The translations under genes and the position numbers were made by a program. Below are positions 7,845 through 16,935 of a stretch of DNA of 64,000 bases, one piece after another. Within the stretch, counting starts at the first letter, position 1. Every line of letters begins with the position of its first letter. The notes below the pieces were generated by a model. The model did no database searches and was not told where the DNA came from. It was given only the letters and a program-made list of their open reading frames with translations. Origin of the DNA: Methylobacterium currus (GTDB taxonomy: Bacteria; Pseudomonadota; Alphaproteobacteria; Rhizobiales; Beijerinckiaceae); contig NZ_CP028843.1 in assembly GCF_003058325.1 (NCBI RefSeq), positions 6,489,714 to 6,553,713 of the forward strand, read 5' to 3'.

Positions 7845-8774
7845 ATGTCGACGCTGTATCTCTGCCATCCGGCCTCCCTCGACCACGACACGCCGCCGGG
7901 ACATCCGGAGCGGGCCGACCGCATCCGGGTGATCGAGCGGGCGTTGGAGGACGAGCGCTTCGCCGCCCTGGTCCGCGAGCAGGCGCCGCTCGCCGACCTC
8001 GCGGTGGCGGGCCTCGCGCATCCGGAGAACTACGTCGCGGCGATCGCCGCGGCGGCGCCGGACGAGGGCCTGGTGGCGCTCGATTCCGACACGGTGATGT
8101 CGCGGGGCTCCCTGGAGGCGGCGCGCCGGGCGCTCGGGGCCGCGGTGCGGGCGGTCGACGAGGTGATGGAGGGCCGTGTTGCCAACGCCTTCGCGGCGAT
8201 GCGCCCGCCTGGCCACCACGCCGAGCGCGAGCGCGCCATGGGCTTCTGCCTGTTCAACACCGCGGCGGTGGCGGCACGCCATGCGCGCAAGCACCACGGC
8301 GCCGCCCGGGTGGCGCTCGTCGACTGGGACGTCCATCACGGCAACGGCTCGCAGGACATCTTTTGGGACGATCGCAACGTCCTCTACGCCTCGACCCACG
8401 AGATGCCGCTCTATCCGGGCACCGGCGCGGCGTCCGAGCGCGGCGAGCACGACACGATCGTCAACGTGCCGCTGCATGCGGGCGACGACGGCGACACGTT
8501 CCGGGAGGCCTTCGCCCATGGCGTGCTGCCGCGCCTCGACGCGTTCCGGCCCGACCTGATCGTGATCTCGGCCGGGTTCGACGCGCATTGGCGCGACCCG
8601 CTCGCCAACCTGAAGCTCACCGAGGCCGACTTCGCCTGGGCGACCCGGGAGCTGATGGAGATCGCCGACCGCCGCTGCGGCGGCCGGGTGGTGTCGCTGC
8701 TGGAGGGCGGCTACGACCTCATCGGGCTGTCGAAGTCGGTCGCCGCCCATGTCGAGACGCTGATGGGGCACTGA
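7845..8774 (+). CDS. Histone deacetylase-like amidohydrolase
   Basis: This 309-residue member of the HDAC/AcuC/APAH superfamily is a Zn-dependent enzyme removing acetyl or related groups from lysines or polyamines. Visible landmarks are HPASLDHDTPPGHPERADRI at the N-terminus, the active-site MRPPGHHAERERAMGFC, metal ligands in VDWDVHHGNGSQDIF and ISAGFDAHWRDPL, and LLEGGYD at the transition-state tyrosine region. All catalytic positions are intact. The ATG at 7845 follows GGGAACGGG; an upstream in-frame ATG at 7740 lacks family similarity. It converges with ribB. Confidence 0.88.
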   Translation: MSTLYLCHPASLDHDTPPGHPERADRIRVIERALEDERFAALVREQAPLADLAVAGLAHPENYVAAIAAAAPDEGLVALDSDTVMSRGSLEAARRALGAAVRAVDEVMEGRVANAFAAMRPPGHHAERERAMGFCLFNTAAVAARHARKHHGAARVALVDWDVHHGNGSQDIFWDDRNVLYASTHEMPLYPGTGAASERGEHDTIVNVPLHAGDDGDTFREAFAHGVLPRLDAFRPDLIVISAGFDAHWRDPLANLKLTEADFAWATRELMEIADRRCGGRVVSLLEGGYDLIGLSKSVAAHVETLMGH

Positions 8775-8849
8775 AGCCCCCCTGACGATCCGGCCGATCG
8801 CCGGCACCGCCGTCGGAAGCGATGACGGCGCCGGGGGGCGTTGTCGCGA

Positions 8850-8867
8850 GGGGCGCGGCAGCGCCCC
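8850..8867. terminator. Hairpin just after ribB
   Basis: GGGGCGC, loop GGCA, GCGCCCC. It abuts the ribB stop codon between two converging genes; a second GC hairpin lies at 8808-8830. Neither has a clear T-run, so termination is inferred from structure and position only. Confidence 0.4.
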
Positions 8868-10168
8868 TACCCCTCCGGCGGCTCGTCGGCGACGATCTCG
8901 ATGCCGAAGCCCGAGAGGCCGACATAGGAGCGCGCGGCGCTCGAGATGTTGCGGATCGAGACCACGCCGAGGTCGCGCAGGATCTGGGCGCCTAGTCCCA
9001 CCTCGCGCCACTGGCGCACCCGGGCCGCCTCGGCCCCGTCCTCGCCGGCGCCGTCGGGCAGCTGCGACAGCGGCACGCCGGCGGTGCCGTCGCGCAGGTA
9101 GACCAGCACGCCGCGGCCTTCTTGCGCGAAGCGGCGCATCACCGCCTCGATCGTGCGGCCGCCCTCGATCACGTCCGCCACCACGTTCGAGCGGTGCAGC
9201 CGCACCAGCACGTCGCGGCCCTCGCCGATGCGGCCATGCACGAAGGCGAATTGCTGCATCGGCTCGAACGGCGTGGTGTAGGCGTAGCCGGTCAGCTCGC
9301 CCCACTCGGTCTTGACCGGGAAGGTGCCGACCCGCTCGACCAGCTTCTCGCGCGCCTGCCGGTACGAGATCAGCTCGGCGACCGAGATCTGCTTGAGGCC
9401 GTGCTGTTGCGCGAAGGCGGTGATCTGCGGCCCCTTCATCACGGTGCCGTCGTCGTTGGCAAGCTCGCAGATCACGCCGACCGGCGGGAGCTTCGTCAGG
9501 CGGCAGAGGTCGACCGCAGCCTCGGTATGGCCGGAGCGCATCAGCACGCCGCCGTCCCGGGCGATCAGCGGGAAGACGTGGCCCGGGCGCACGAAGTCGG
9601 TGGCGCCCATGTTGCCGTTGGCGAGGGCCCGCACGGTGTTGCAGCGCTGCTCGGCCGAGATGCCGGTGGTGAGCCCGTGCTTGACGTCGACCGTGACCGT
9701 GAAGGCGGTGCCGAGCGGCGCGTCGTTCGAGGCCACCATCGGCTCGAGGCGCAGGCGCTTGGCCTCCGCGGCGGTGATCGGCGCGCAGACGATGCCGCAG
9801 GTGTTGCGGATGATGAACGCCATCTTCTCGGGCGTGCAGAGCGAGGCGGCGATGACGAGGTCGCCCTCGTTCTCGCGGTCGTCGTCGTCGGTGACGATCA
9901 CGATCTCGCCGCGGGCGAAGGCGTCGAGGGCCTCGATGATCGATGCGTGGGTCACGGGCATCTCCTGTCCTGGGAGGCTGAGACCCAGGAAGTCGTTGGG
10001 GGTGACGGCGCCGCCCGTCTCCCGCGCCACGGCGGCGGCCGTGTCGCGCGAGAGCCAGGGCTCGGGATTGTTGCACAGGCCCGTCACCGCTGCCGGCGAG
10101 AGCCCGCAGCGCCGCGCGAAGTCGAGGCGGGTCACGCCCTGCTGCTTGAGCCAGTCACCGAGTTTCAC
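8867..10168 (-). CDS. ribB: 3,4-dihydroxy-2-butanone 4-phosphate synthase with N-terminal HTH and degenerate GCH II domain
   Basis: This 433-residue enzyme of riboflavin synthesis converts ribulose 5-phosphate to dihydroxybutanone phosphate. Residues 1-60 are a Cro/XRE-like helix-turn-helix (TRLDFARRCGLSPAAVTGLC). Residues 70-275 are the RibB domain with DDDDRENEGDLVIAA, TAFTVTVDVKHG, TGISAEQR and RSGHTEAAVDLCRL. The C-terminal part resembles GTP cyclohydrolase II but lacks the zinc motif: where GCH II has ECLTGD..GS..CDC, this protein has RLHRSNVVADVIEGG. It is therefore expected to have RibB activity only. It starts at GTG. Two TTCAG-N5-CTGAA dyads lie 26-68 bp upstream, possible targets of its own HTH. 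Confidence 0.88.
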   Translation of the reverse strand: MKLGDWLKQQGVTRLDFARRCGLSPAAVTGLCNNPEPWLSRDTAAAVARETGGAVTPNDFLGLSLPGQEMPVTHASIIEALDAFARGEIVIVTDDDDRENEGDLVIAASLCTPEKMAFIIRNTCGIVCAPITAAEAKRLRLEPMVASNDAPLGTAFTVTVDVKHGLTTGISAEQRCNTVRALANGNMGATDFVRPGHVFPLIARDGGVLMRSGHTEAAVDLCRLTKLPPVGVICELANDDGTVMKGPQITAFAQQHGLKQISVAELISYRQAREKLVERVGTFPVKTEWGELTGYAYTTPFEPMQQFAFVHGRIGEGRDVLVRLHRSNVVADVIEGGRTIEAVMRRFAQEGRGVLVYLRDGTAGVPLSQLPDGAGEDGAEAARVRQWREVGLGAQILRDLGVVSIRNISSAARSYVGLSGFGIEIVADEPPEG

Positions 10169-10193
10169 GCCCCCGTCATAGCCCGCCCGCCGT

Positions 10194-10208
10194 TTCAGTC
10201 AAACTGAA
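10194..10208. promoter_or_regulatory. Dyad TTCAG-N5-CTGAA, proximal
   Basis: This is a 15-bp perfect dyad (TTCAG TCAAA CTGAA), with the inverted repeat extended outward by one more base pair, 26 bp upstream of the ribB GTG. A second dyad with the same arms lies 28 bp away. The shared arm sequence and spacer length suggest an operator. That the N-terminal HTH of RibB binds here is an inference. Confidence 0.5.
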
Positions 10209-10221
10209 AACCGGCAGCGCA

Positions 10222-10236
10222 TTCAGGCAGGCTGAA
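10222..10236. promoter_or_regulatory. Dyad TTCAG-N5-CTGAA, distal
   Basis: TTCAG GCAGG CTGAA has the same arms and spacer length as the dyad at 10194, and lies between the aroC stop and ribB. Confidence 0.5.
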
Positions 10237-10252
10237 AGCCCAACCCCTTCCG

Positions 10253-11347
10253 TCAGCCTCCGACCTGGCCACGATGGCGCAGGAGGTGGTCGGCGAGCAC
10301 GCAGGCCATCATCGCCTCGCCCACCGGCACAGCCCGGATGCCGACGCAGGGATCGTGGCGGCCCTTCGTTCTGACGTCGACCGGGCGGTTGTCGCGGGTG
10401 ACCGAGGCGCGCGGCGTCAGGATCGAGGAGGTCGGCTTGACCGCGAAGCGGCAGACCAGCGGCTGGCCGGTCGAGATGCCGCCGAGCACCCCGCCGGCAT
10501 GGTTGGCCAGGAAGATCGGGGCCCCGTCGTTGCCCGGCCGCATCTCGTCGGCGTTCTCCTCGCCCTGCAAGGCAGCGGCCGCGAAGCCGTCGCCGATCTC
10601 GACGCCCTTGACGGCGTTGATCGACATCATGGCGGCGGCGAGATCCGCGTCGAGCTTGCCGTAGATCGGGGCGCCGAGACCGGCGGGCACGCCCTCGGCC
10701 ACCACCTCGATCACCGCGCCGACCGACGAGCCCGCCTTGCGGATGCCGTCGAGATACTCCGCCCACTGCGCCGCCGCGGTCGCGTCCGGGCAGAAGAACG
10801 GGTTGTTGTTGACCTCGTCCCAGTCGAAGCGGGCGCGGTCGATGCCGTGCGGGCCGATCTGCACCAGGGCGCCGCGGATCGTCACCCCGGCCAGCACCTT
10901 GCGGGCAATGGCACCCGCCGCCACCCGGGCGGCGGTCTCGCGCGCGGAGGATCGGCCCCCGCCGCGATAGTCGCGGATGCCGTACTTGGCCTCATAGGCA
11001 TAGTCGGCGTGGCCCGGCCGGTAGCTGTCGCGGATCTCGGAATAATCCTTGGAGCGCTGATCGACGTTCTCGATCATCAGGGCGATCGGCGTGCCGGTGG
11101 TGAGCTGGCGCCCGCCCGTGCGCTCGTCGGAGAAGACGCCCGAGAGGATGCGGACCTGGTCCGGCTCCTGGCGCTGGGTGGTGAAGCGCGACTGGCCGGG
11201 CCGGCGGCGGTCGAGCTCGGACTGGATTTCCGCCGCCTCCAGGGGGATCAGCGGCGGGCAGCCGTCGACGACGCAGCCGAGGGCCGGGCCGTGGCTCTCG
11301 CCGAAGGTGGTGACGCGGAAGAGGTGGCCGAAGCTGTTATGGGACAT
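10253..11347 (-). CDS. aroC: Chorismate synthase
   Basis: This 364-residue cytosolic enzyme uses reduced FMN to convert EPSP to chorismate, the last step of the shikimate pathway. Signatures are [20 protein letters not shown] at the N-terminus, [35 protein letters not shown] and the C-terminal [14 protein letters not shown]. The ATG at 11347 gives [12 protein letters not shown], the usual family start. A 16-bp tandem duplication places a second ATGTCCCAT just upstream in another frame. aroC precedes ribB in the same direction, 84 bp apart; aroC needs FMN, so the neighbourhood joins an FMN user to riboflavin synthesis. Confidence 0.95.
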   Translation of the reverse strand: MSHNSFGHLFRVTTFGESHGPALGCVVDGCPPLIPLEAAEIQSELDRRRPGQSRFTTQRQEPDQVRILSGVFSDERTGGRQLTTGTPIALMIENVDQRSKDYSEIRDSYRPGHADYAYEAKYGIRDYRGGGRSSARETAARVAAGAIARKVLAGVTIRGALVQIGPHGIDRARFDWDEVNNNPFFCPDATAAAQWAEYLDGIRKAGSSVGAVIEVVAEGVPAGLGAPIYGKLDADLAAAMMSINAVKGVEIGDGFAAAALQGEENADEMRPGNDGAPIFLANHAGGVLGGISTGQPLVCRFAVKPTSSILTPRASVTRDNRPVDVRTKGRHDPCVGIRAVPVGEAMMACVLADHLLRHRGQVGG

Positions 11348-11565
11348 GGCGGCTATGGGACATGGCGGCGTCGCTCTAGAGCATTTTGGGCCGGACGGGA
11401 AATGATCTCGCGCGCCGGCCCGAACCGGGGGACGGAAGCCGGGAAGATCCGGCCCGGACGCACCTCGGCGACCGTCCACGACCACGTCCGCGCGCTGCGG
11501 GCGATCCTGAGGCCCGAGCGGTAGATCGACGTGGTCGGCCCCCTCCGGGGCGGGCCGACGCCCTC

Positions 11566-12027
11566 GATTGGTGTGTCCGCGACGGCGTGCGGGTGCTCCG
11601 CGCCACCGCCGGCGGTCATCCCGACGTCGACGCCCTGGTCGAGGATCCCGAGACGGGGCGCGTCCCAGACCGGATCGATCCGGACCTGATCCAGTTCCAC
11701 TGCAACCAGCGATTGACCGCCGGTTGCGTCACCGCCGCGATCCGGCGCCGGATCCCCGACCTGATCACGAGGCATGACGGCCGGCGGATCTCGCCGCACC
11801 ATCGCGGCGTGGCGGCCGATTGCGTCGTCGAGGGCCGGCACGGCTTCGTCGCCGACGTCGCGAACGAGGCCGGCCTCCTGGCGGCACTCCGGTGCATCGA
11901 CGACAATTCGGCAATCCACCTGCGCTCGGCCGACTGCCCCCCGATCCGGACCGCGGATCAGCAGGCGGAGGAGCCGGCCGCCATCGACGGTCAGGTCCTC
12001 GAAGCGCCCCGGGCGAAGCGGGCCTGA
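11566..12027 (+). pseudogene. GT4-type glycosyltransferase remnant with internal deletion
   Basis: One frame gives [20 protein letters not shown], then [18 protein letters not shown] and RRIPDLITRHDGRRISPHH. These match the N-terminal Rossmann half of GT4 glycosyltransferases (pattern DLIHFHCIQRLTA, then TVHDGWWISPHQ). It jumps directly to ADCVVEGRHGFVADVANEAG and LLAALRCIDD, which resemble the GT4 C-terminal half. The donor-binding middle, more than 150 residues, is absent and there is no credible start. I read it as a decayed gene. 11348-11565 shows nothing else. Confidence 0.45.
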
Positions 12028-12084
12028 CCCGCTTCGCGCGCCGGACTACCTGGCGCCGAGGGGCACCCCTGCTCGCCGATGACG

Positions 12085-12122
12085 AAACGCCCCGGCATCG
12101 ATGCGTCGATGCCGGGGCGTTT
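12085..12122. terminator. Perfect 17-bp hairpin
   Basis: AAACGCCCCGGCATCGA, loop TGCG, then the exact complement. It lies 51 bp past the end of the minus-strand gene at 12173 and just after the glycosyltransferase remnant, so it can serve both directions. Only three T residues follow on either strand. Confidence 0.6.
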
Positions 12123-12172
12123 CCCGTGATGCAGGATGTCCGAGAGGTGCGCGCGTCAGGCCGGGGCCGCGT

Positions 12173-12637
12173 TCAGCGCCGCGGCTGGAACAGCGGCTGG
12201 GCCAGGGCCTCGGCCCGGGCCATCCACAGGTCGCGCTCGACCCGCAGCTCCTCGGCCTTGTCGACCTCGTGCTGCACATGGGCGCGCAGGGAGCGCAGCT
12301 CCTCGGCCAGCAGCGCCTGCAATTCGTCGTAGCGTCCGTGCTCCTGCCGCAGCCGTGCCTTGAGCATCATGTTCTCGGCCATCAGCGCGGCGAGGTCGTC
12401 CGGCTCCGCGCCGGCCGCGGGCGGCGGCGCAGCCTCTGGCGCCGGCGCCGGGGTCGCCCCGCCCGGTGCGACGATGCGCGGCTCCCAGGCCGGCGGGGCC
12501 TCGGCCGGACGGCGCGGCGCGGCACGGGCCTGGTCGGCAGCGTCGATCCGCGACAGGGTCGCGAGCCAGTCCTGCAGCGGGCCCGAAGGCTGCCGCGCGG
12601 CGGCGGTGGTCTGCGTCTTCAAGGCCGGTTCGGACAC
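12173..12637 (-). CDS. Hypothetical coiled-coil protein
   Basis: This 154-residue protein has a first half rich in Ala and Pro (low complexity). The second half is a predicted coiled coil starting at DDLAALMAENMMLKARLRQE and continuing HGRYDELQALLAEELRSLRA, ending LAQPLFQPRR. I chose the GTG at 12637 because AGGAG sits six bases upstream; the upstream in-frame extension to 12772 has no ribosome site. No enzymatic domain is seen. The gap 12638-12912 holds no other gene. Confidence 0.6.
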   Translation of the reverse strand: MSEPALKTQTTAAARQPSGPLQDWLATLSRIDAADQARAAPRRPAEAPPAWEPRIVAPGGATPAPAPEAAPPPAAGAEPDDLAALMAENMMLKARLRQEHGRYDELQALLAEELRSLRAHVQHEVDKAEELRVERDLWMARAEALAQPLFQPRR

Positions 12638-12912
12638 GCCGCATCTCCTGCGAATCTTGCCCCAGTTAACCGCCGGCATGGTTAAGAAGCCGTAAATGCG
12701 GGCCCGATGCGGGTGTGCCGGATGTCGGACGTTGACATCGCTCGCGCGGGGAGATAGGCCCCGGCCTCTCAAGGACGAGGTCTCGTCTCGACGCCGACCG
12801 GCCCATGAGGCCGGAGGTCAACGCCCGACAGCGCGATGCGCCCTCGGGCGCGAATGGCGTTGCGCGCGACTGAACCACCTGCTGCCCGGACGGGCGGCCC
12901 ACAGGAGACCGG

Positions 12913-13134
12913 ATGACCAGAACCGACCACGCGCCGTTACGCATCGAGGACGCGGTGAACGAGCTCTGCCCCTGGTCGGGCAAGCCGATCGCGCACGATG
13001 CGCTGACGCTCTACAACGGCGCGGTCGTGGGCTTCTGCAATCCCGATTGCCGCGACAAGTTCGAGCGGGCGCTCCATCACTTCGAGGGCGCCCTCCAGGC
13101 CCGGCGCGCCACCTCCGCGGGCCTGAACGAGTAA
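12913..13134 (+). CDS. Small YHS-like metal-binding protein
   Basis: This 73-residue protein has two cysteine pairs: ELCPWSGKPIAHDAL and VVGFCNPDCRDKFERAL, with spacing like a YHS or treble-clef domain (CP..G..I, then the GFC...C...F pattern). It probably binds a metal ion; its role is unknown. It lies 19 bp before ffh in the same direction, with GGAGACCGG before the ATG, and may share the ffh transcript. Confidence 0.65.
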   Translation: MTRTDHAPLRIEDAVNELCPWSGKPIAHDALTLYNGAVVGFCNPDCRDKFERALHHFEGALQARRATSAGLNE

Positions 13135-13153
13135 CCCCCGGAGACTGACGCGC

Positions 13154-14782
13154 ATGTTCGAAGGCCTCTCCGACCGCCTCTCCGGCATCCTGTCCGGGCT
13201 GACCCGCCGCGGCGCCCTGACCGAGGCCGACGTCACCGCCGCCCTGCGCGAGGTGCGCCGCGCCCTGCTGGAGGCGGACGTCGCCCTCGAGGTCGTCCGC
13301 TCCTTCACCGAGAAGGTGCGCGAGCAGGCCGTCGGCGCGGTGGTGCTGAAGTCGGTGACGCCCGGCCAGATGGTCGTGAAGATCGTCAACGACCAGCTCG
13401 TGGCGATGCTGGGCGGCGAGGCCGGCATCATCGACCTCAACGCGCCGGCCCCCGTCGGCATCCTGATGGTCGGCCTGCAGGGCTCGGGCAAGACCACCAC
13501 CACGGCGAAGATCGCCCGGCGCCTGACCCAGCGCGACAAGCGCCGGGTGCTGCTCGCCTCCCTCGACACCCGCCGCCCGGCCGCGATGGAGCAGCTGGCG
13601 GTGCTGGCCAAGCAGGTCGGGGTCGAGTCGCTGCCGATCGTCGCCGGCCAGTCGGCGGTGCAGATCGCCAAGCGCGCCATGGAGGCCGCGCGCCTCGGCG
13701 GCTTCGACGTGGTGATGCTCGACACCGCCGGCCGCGTCACCCTCGACGAGGCGCTGATGCAGGAGGCCGCCGACGTCAAGGCGGCCACCAGCCCGCACGA
13801 GGTGCTGCTCGTCGCGGACGCCCTGACCGGCCAGGACGCGGTCAACACCGCCCGCGCCTTCGACGGGCGCCTCGGCGTCACCGGCATCGTGCTCACCCGC
13901 ATGGACGGCGATTCCCGCGGCGGCGCGGCGCTCTCGATGCGGGCGGTCACCGGCAAGCCGATCAAGCTCGTCGGCACCGGCGAGAAGGTCGACGCGCTGG
14001 AGGAGTTCCATCCTGCCCGCGTCGCCAACCGCATTCTCGGCATGGGCGACATCGTCTCGCTCGTCGAGAAGGCGGCCGAGACCATCGACCAGGAACAGGC
14101 CCTGCGCGTCGCCGAGAAGATGCGCAAGGGCAAGTTCGACCTCGACGACCTGTCGATGCAGCTCGCCCAGATGGAGAAGATGGGCGGCATCGGCGGCCTG
14201 ATGGGCATGCTGCCCGGCATGGGCCAGATCAAGAAGCAGGTCGAGGGCGCCAACCTCGACGAGAGGATGTTCAAGCGCCAGCGGGCCATCATCTCGTCGA
14301 TGACCCCCGAGGAGCGCCGCAACCCGGACATCCTCAAGGCCTCGCGCAAGAAGCGCGTCGCCAGGGGCTCCGGCGTCGACGTCTCCGAGATCAACAAGCT
14401 CCTCAAGATGCACCGCACCATGGCCGACATGATGAAGGCCATGGGCTCGGGCAAGCGCGGCATCGGCCAGGCGCTCGGCAGCATGTTCGGCCTCGGCGGC
14501 GGCGGAATGGGCGGCGGAATGGGCGGCTTGGGCAAGATGATGGGCGGCATGCCCCAGCCCACGCCCGAGATGCTCGCCGAGCTGCAGAAATCCCTGCCCC
14601 CCGGCACCACCCTTCCGCCGATGCCGCCCGGCCTCGGCGGTCCCAAGGCGTCAGGTCCCGCCGGCAAGCCGCCGGCAGGCCCGAGCAAGGCGCCCCCCGC
14701 TGCCCCCGTCCTGCCGGGCCTGGGGGCCAAGCTCCCGGGCTTGCCCGGCCTCGGCGGACTCCCCTTCGGCAAGAAGAAGTAG
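13154..14782 (+). CDS. ffh: Signal recognition particle protein Ffh
   Basis: This 542-residue GTPase binds signal sequences of nascent inner-membrane proteins with 4.5S RNA and docks with FtsY. It has an N domain (1-90) and a G domain with [19 protein letters not shown] (P-loop about 107-125), [17 protein letters not shown] and the [10 protein letters not shown] motif. The methionine-rich M domain begins near [20 protein letters not shown]. The C-terminus carries an extra Gly/Met and then Pro-rich tail of roughly 90 residues ending GGLPFGKKK, longer than in E. coli. It heads a cluster with rpsP and rimM. Confidence 0.97.
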   Translation: MFEGLSDRLSGILSGLTRRGALTEADVTAALREVRRALLEADVALEVVRSFTEKVREQAVGAVVLKSVTPGQMVVKIVNDQLVAMLGGEAGIIDLNAPAPVGILMVGLQGSGKTTTTAKIARRLTQRDKRRVLLASLDTRRPAAMEQLAVLAKQVGVESLPIVAGQSAVQIAKRAMEAARLGGFDVVMLDTAGRVTLDEALMQEAADVKAATSPHEVLLVADALTGQDAVNTARAFDGRLGVTGIVLTRMDGDSRGGAALSMRAVTGKPIKLVGTGEKVDALEEFHPARVANRILGMGDIVSLVEKAAETIDQEQALRVAEKMRKGKFDLDDLSMQLAQMEKMGGIGGLMGMLPGMGQIKKQVEGANLDERMFKRQRAIISSMTPEERRNPDILKASRKKRVARGSGVDVSEINKLLKMHRTMADMMKAMGSGKRGIGQALGSMFGLGGGGMGGGMGGLGKMMGGMPQPTPEMLAELQKSLPPGTTLPPMPPGLGGPKASGPAGKPPAGPSKAPPAAPVLPGLGAKLPGLPGLGGLPFGKKK

Positions 14783-14858
14783 GCGGGTCGGGATCCGCCA
14801 GGATCCCCCCGTCCGCGACGTCGAACGATCCTCCCCAACCTCAGACAGGAAGAGACCC

Positions 14859-15215
14859 ATGTCCCTCAAGATTCGCCTCACCCGCGGCGGCGCCAAGAAG
14901 CGCCCCTACTACCGCATCGTCGTCGCCGACGCCCGCGCGCCCCGCGACGGCCGCTTCATCGAGAAGGTCGGCGCCTACGACCCGATGAAGCCGAAGGACG
15001 ATCCGGCCCGCGTCATCCTCGAGACCGAGAAGGTCCAGGCCTGGCTCGCCAAGGGCGCCCAGCCGACCGACCGCGTCCTGCGCTTCCTCGACGCCGCCGG
15101 CCTCGCCAAGCGTCCGACCCGCAACAACCCGCAGAAGGCCGAGCCGGGCACCAAGGCCAAGGAGCGCGCCGCCGCCCGCGCCGAGAAGGCCGGCGCCGCC
15201 GAGTCGGCCGAGTAA
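14859..15215 (+). CDS. rpsP: 30S ribosomal protein S16
   Basis: This 118-residue protein helps assemble the 30S subunit body. The start [20 protein letters not shown] and [20 protein letters not shown] are typical of bacterial S16. It has the usual alphaproteobacterial Ala/Lys-rich tail ([16 protein letters not shown]). AGGAAGAGACCC precedes the ATG. It sits between ffh and rimM, the standard order. Confidence 0.97.
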   Translation: MSLKIRLTRGGAKKRPYYRIVVADARAPRDGRFIEKVGAYDPMKPKDDPARVILETEKVQAWLAKGAQPTDRVLRFLDAAGLAKRPTRNNPQKAEPGTKAKERAAARAEKAGAAESAE

Positions 15216-15223
15216 GACTGACC

Positions 15224-15916
15224 GTGGCGCGCCGCCCCGACGCCCGTCCTCCGCGCGGCCAGACCTCCTCGGGTCCTGGCCGCGGGGGCTCCGACCCGCG
15301 CCGGGGCGAAGGCGCGCCGCCGCAGCGCGCCAACCCTGCGCCCGCGCGGGCCGAATCCGGGATCGCCTCCGATCCCGGTTTCGTGCTGCTCGGCGAGTTC
15401 GGTCGCGCCCACGGCCTCAACGGCGAGGTGCGGCTGAAATCCTATACGGCCGACCCGATGGCGATCGGGTCCTACGGCCCGCTCACCGGGGCCGACGGAA
15501 GCGCGATCGAGATCGCGTCCTTGCGCCCCGCCGCGGGTGCCCCCGATATGCTGATCGCCCGCGTCGCGGGCCTCTCCGGCCGCACCGGGGCCGAGAGCCT
15601 GAACCGCCTCGCCCTCTACGTCGCGCGCGAGCGCCTCGGCGCCCCGGAGGACGAAGACGAGTTCTTCGCCGCCGACCTCGTCGGGCTGGCGGTGGTGGAC
15701 CGCGCCGGCAACGCGATCGGCACGGTGCGGGCGGTGCCGAATTACGGCGGCGGCGACCTGCTGGAGATCGCGCCGGCCGCCGGCGGCAGCCCGGCCCTCC
15801 TGCCCTTCACCAAGGCCTTCGTGCCGGAGATCGACGTCGCGGGCCGCCGGATCATCGTCGATCCGCCCGAGGACCTGTTCGCGCCGGCCGCGCCGCGCGA
15901 TCCGGACGCGGCTTGA
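15224..15916 (+). CDS. rimM: Ribosome maturation factor RimM
   Basis: This 230-residue 16S rRNA processing and 30S maturation protein binds S19. A disordered Arg/Pro/Gly-rich N-terminal extension of about 48 residues precedes the RimM barrel ([20 protein letters not shown]). The PRC-barrel half has [30 protein letters not shown] and [17 protein letters not shown]. The GTG start at 15224 lies 8 bp after rpsP; a later start is possible since the extension is not conserved. trmD and rplS, normally next, are absent. Confidence 0.92.
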   Translation: MARRPDARPPRGQTSSGPGRGGSDPRRGEGAPPQRANPAPARAESGIASDPGFVLLGEFGRAHGLNGEVRLKSYTADPMAIGSYGPLTGADGSAIEIASLRPAAGAPDMLIARVAGLSGRTGAESLNRLALYVARERLGAPEDEDEFFAADLVGLAVVDRAGNAIGTVRAVPNYGGGDLLEIAPAAGGSPALLPFTKAFVPEIDVAGRRIIVDPPEDLFAPAAPRDPDAA

Positions 15917-15956
15917 ACGCCCGTTCGGGTTCCCCGACGCTCTCGAAACCCTCCTC

Positions 15957-15993
15957 GTCATCCCGGAGCCGCGCAGCGGAACCCGGGATCCAT
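15957..15993 (+). repeat. REP-like repeat, copy 1
   Basis: This begins GTCATCCCGG and ends ACCCGGGATCCAT, with a small GC hairpin between (GCCGCGCAGCGG). The same ends occur in inverted orientation at 16055-16096, as in the extragenic palindromic repeats common in alphaproteobacteria. Confidence 0.6.
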
Positions 15994-16054
15994 AGCCGCT
16001 CGCGACGCAGGGCGAGACGGATGCGCTCCGATTGGTTCTGAATCGTCAAGGGTC

Positions 16055-16096
16055 ATGGATCCCGGGTTCTCGCCTTTCGGCGAGCCCCGGGATGAC
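16055..16096 (-). repeat. REP-like repeat, copy 2 (inverted)
   Basis: This is the inverted partner of 15957-15993, with a more stable internal hairpin (TCGCCTTTCGGCGA). The pair fills the gap between rimM and mucR copy 2 and could fold into one large structure or act as a transcription terminator. Confidence 0.6.
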
Positions 16097-16212
16097 ATGG
16101 CGGGTGTCAACGCGGCCCAGGTAAACAGGCACCCGCGCCGCGGGCGCCGGGGCCCTCCCCGCCCCCGCGGGACGAGGTTGTCCGGCCCGCCGACGCGGGC
16201 CCGACGGACGGC

Positions 16213-16641
16213 TTACCGCCCGCGGTTCTTGCGCTGCTGGCCGAGCCCGGAACTCTTGGCGAGTTCGGAACGCTGGGCGGCATAGGTCGCCGCGACCATC
16301 GGGTAGTCGTGCGGCAGGCCCCATTTCTGGCGGTACTGCTCGGGCGAGAGGCCGCGGGTGGTGAGATGCCGCTTCAGCGACTTGTAGGGCTTACCGTCTT
16401 CCAGGCTGATGATGTAGTCCGGCGTGACCGTCTTGCGGATCGGCACCGGCGGCGTGGGCTTCTCGGGCTCGGGCGCCGGCGGCGCGGCGACGCGCTCGAG
16501 GGAGGCGTGCACGGCGGCGATCAGGCTGCCGAGATCCCCGACCGGCACCGAGTTCTTCGACACGTAGGCCGACACGATATCGGCCGTGAGCATGACGAGG
16601 TCGCCCGGCTCCTGATCCTGAGTATCCACGTCTGACATCAT
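16213..16641 (-). CDS. MucR/Ros family transcriptional regulator, copy 2
   Basis: This 142-residue protein has the MucR core: VPIRKTVTPDYIISLEDGKP, YKSLKRHLTTRGLSPEQYR, KWGLPHDYPMVAATYAAQR, then SELAKSSGLGQQ. The N-terminal helical part contains LTADIVSAYVSKNSVPVGDL. It is nearly identical in the core to copy 3 but lacks that protein's long basic tail, ending RKNRGR. I place the start at the doubled ATG (16641/16638); the open frame to 16782 shows no family similarity. Its upstream region is unusually AT-rich, consistent with autoregulation as known for MucR. Confidence 0.9.
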   Translation of the reverse strand: MMSDVDTQDQEPGDLVMLTADIVSAYVSKNSVPVGDLGSLIAAVHASLERVAAPPAPEPEKPTPPVPIRKTVTPDYIISLEDGKPYKSLKRHLTTRGLSPEQYRQKWGLPHDYPMVAATYAAQRSELAKSSGLGQQRKNRGR

Positions 16642-16799
16642 TGGGTTTCCGCTTCGAGAGTGTGGTGGACGGAGGCGTTGCAGCGGGCCTGCCGGCGCCG
16701 CGCCGCCACGCGGTCTTCTTGAGGGCCGTCCGCTGCCCAAGTCCGCATGGGCGATCACCCGGTCCCTGAGACTTGGTGGCAAGTCTCATGCCCATCTGC

Positions 16800-16935
16800 A
16801 AGCTGGTACCAGCAACTCAGTGATCAAATTAGGTAGTTCTTGTGGATTTCACCGTGATGCAACCAGATTTAATATACTCAAGGTTGTAATTTCTGATTTT
16901 ACGTTGCCGATAATTGCATAAAAATCTATCTGGAG
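16800..16935. promoter_or_regulatory. AT-rich leader upstream of mucR copy 2
   Basis: In DNA that is otherwise about 70% GC, this stretch is strongly AT-rich, with many TpA steps (e.g. AGATTTAATATACTC, TTGCATAAAAATC). MucR/Ros proteins are known to bind such DNA, so it is a plausible control region. The rest of 16642-17031 holds no gene. Confidence 0.4.

Noticed and set aside
10169..10252. An FMN riboswitch before ribB
   Set aside because: The gap is only 84 bp and none of the conserved FMN-aptamer blocks is present; two dyads occupy it instead.
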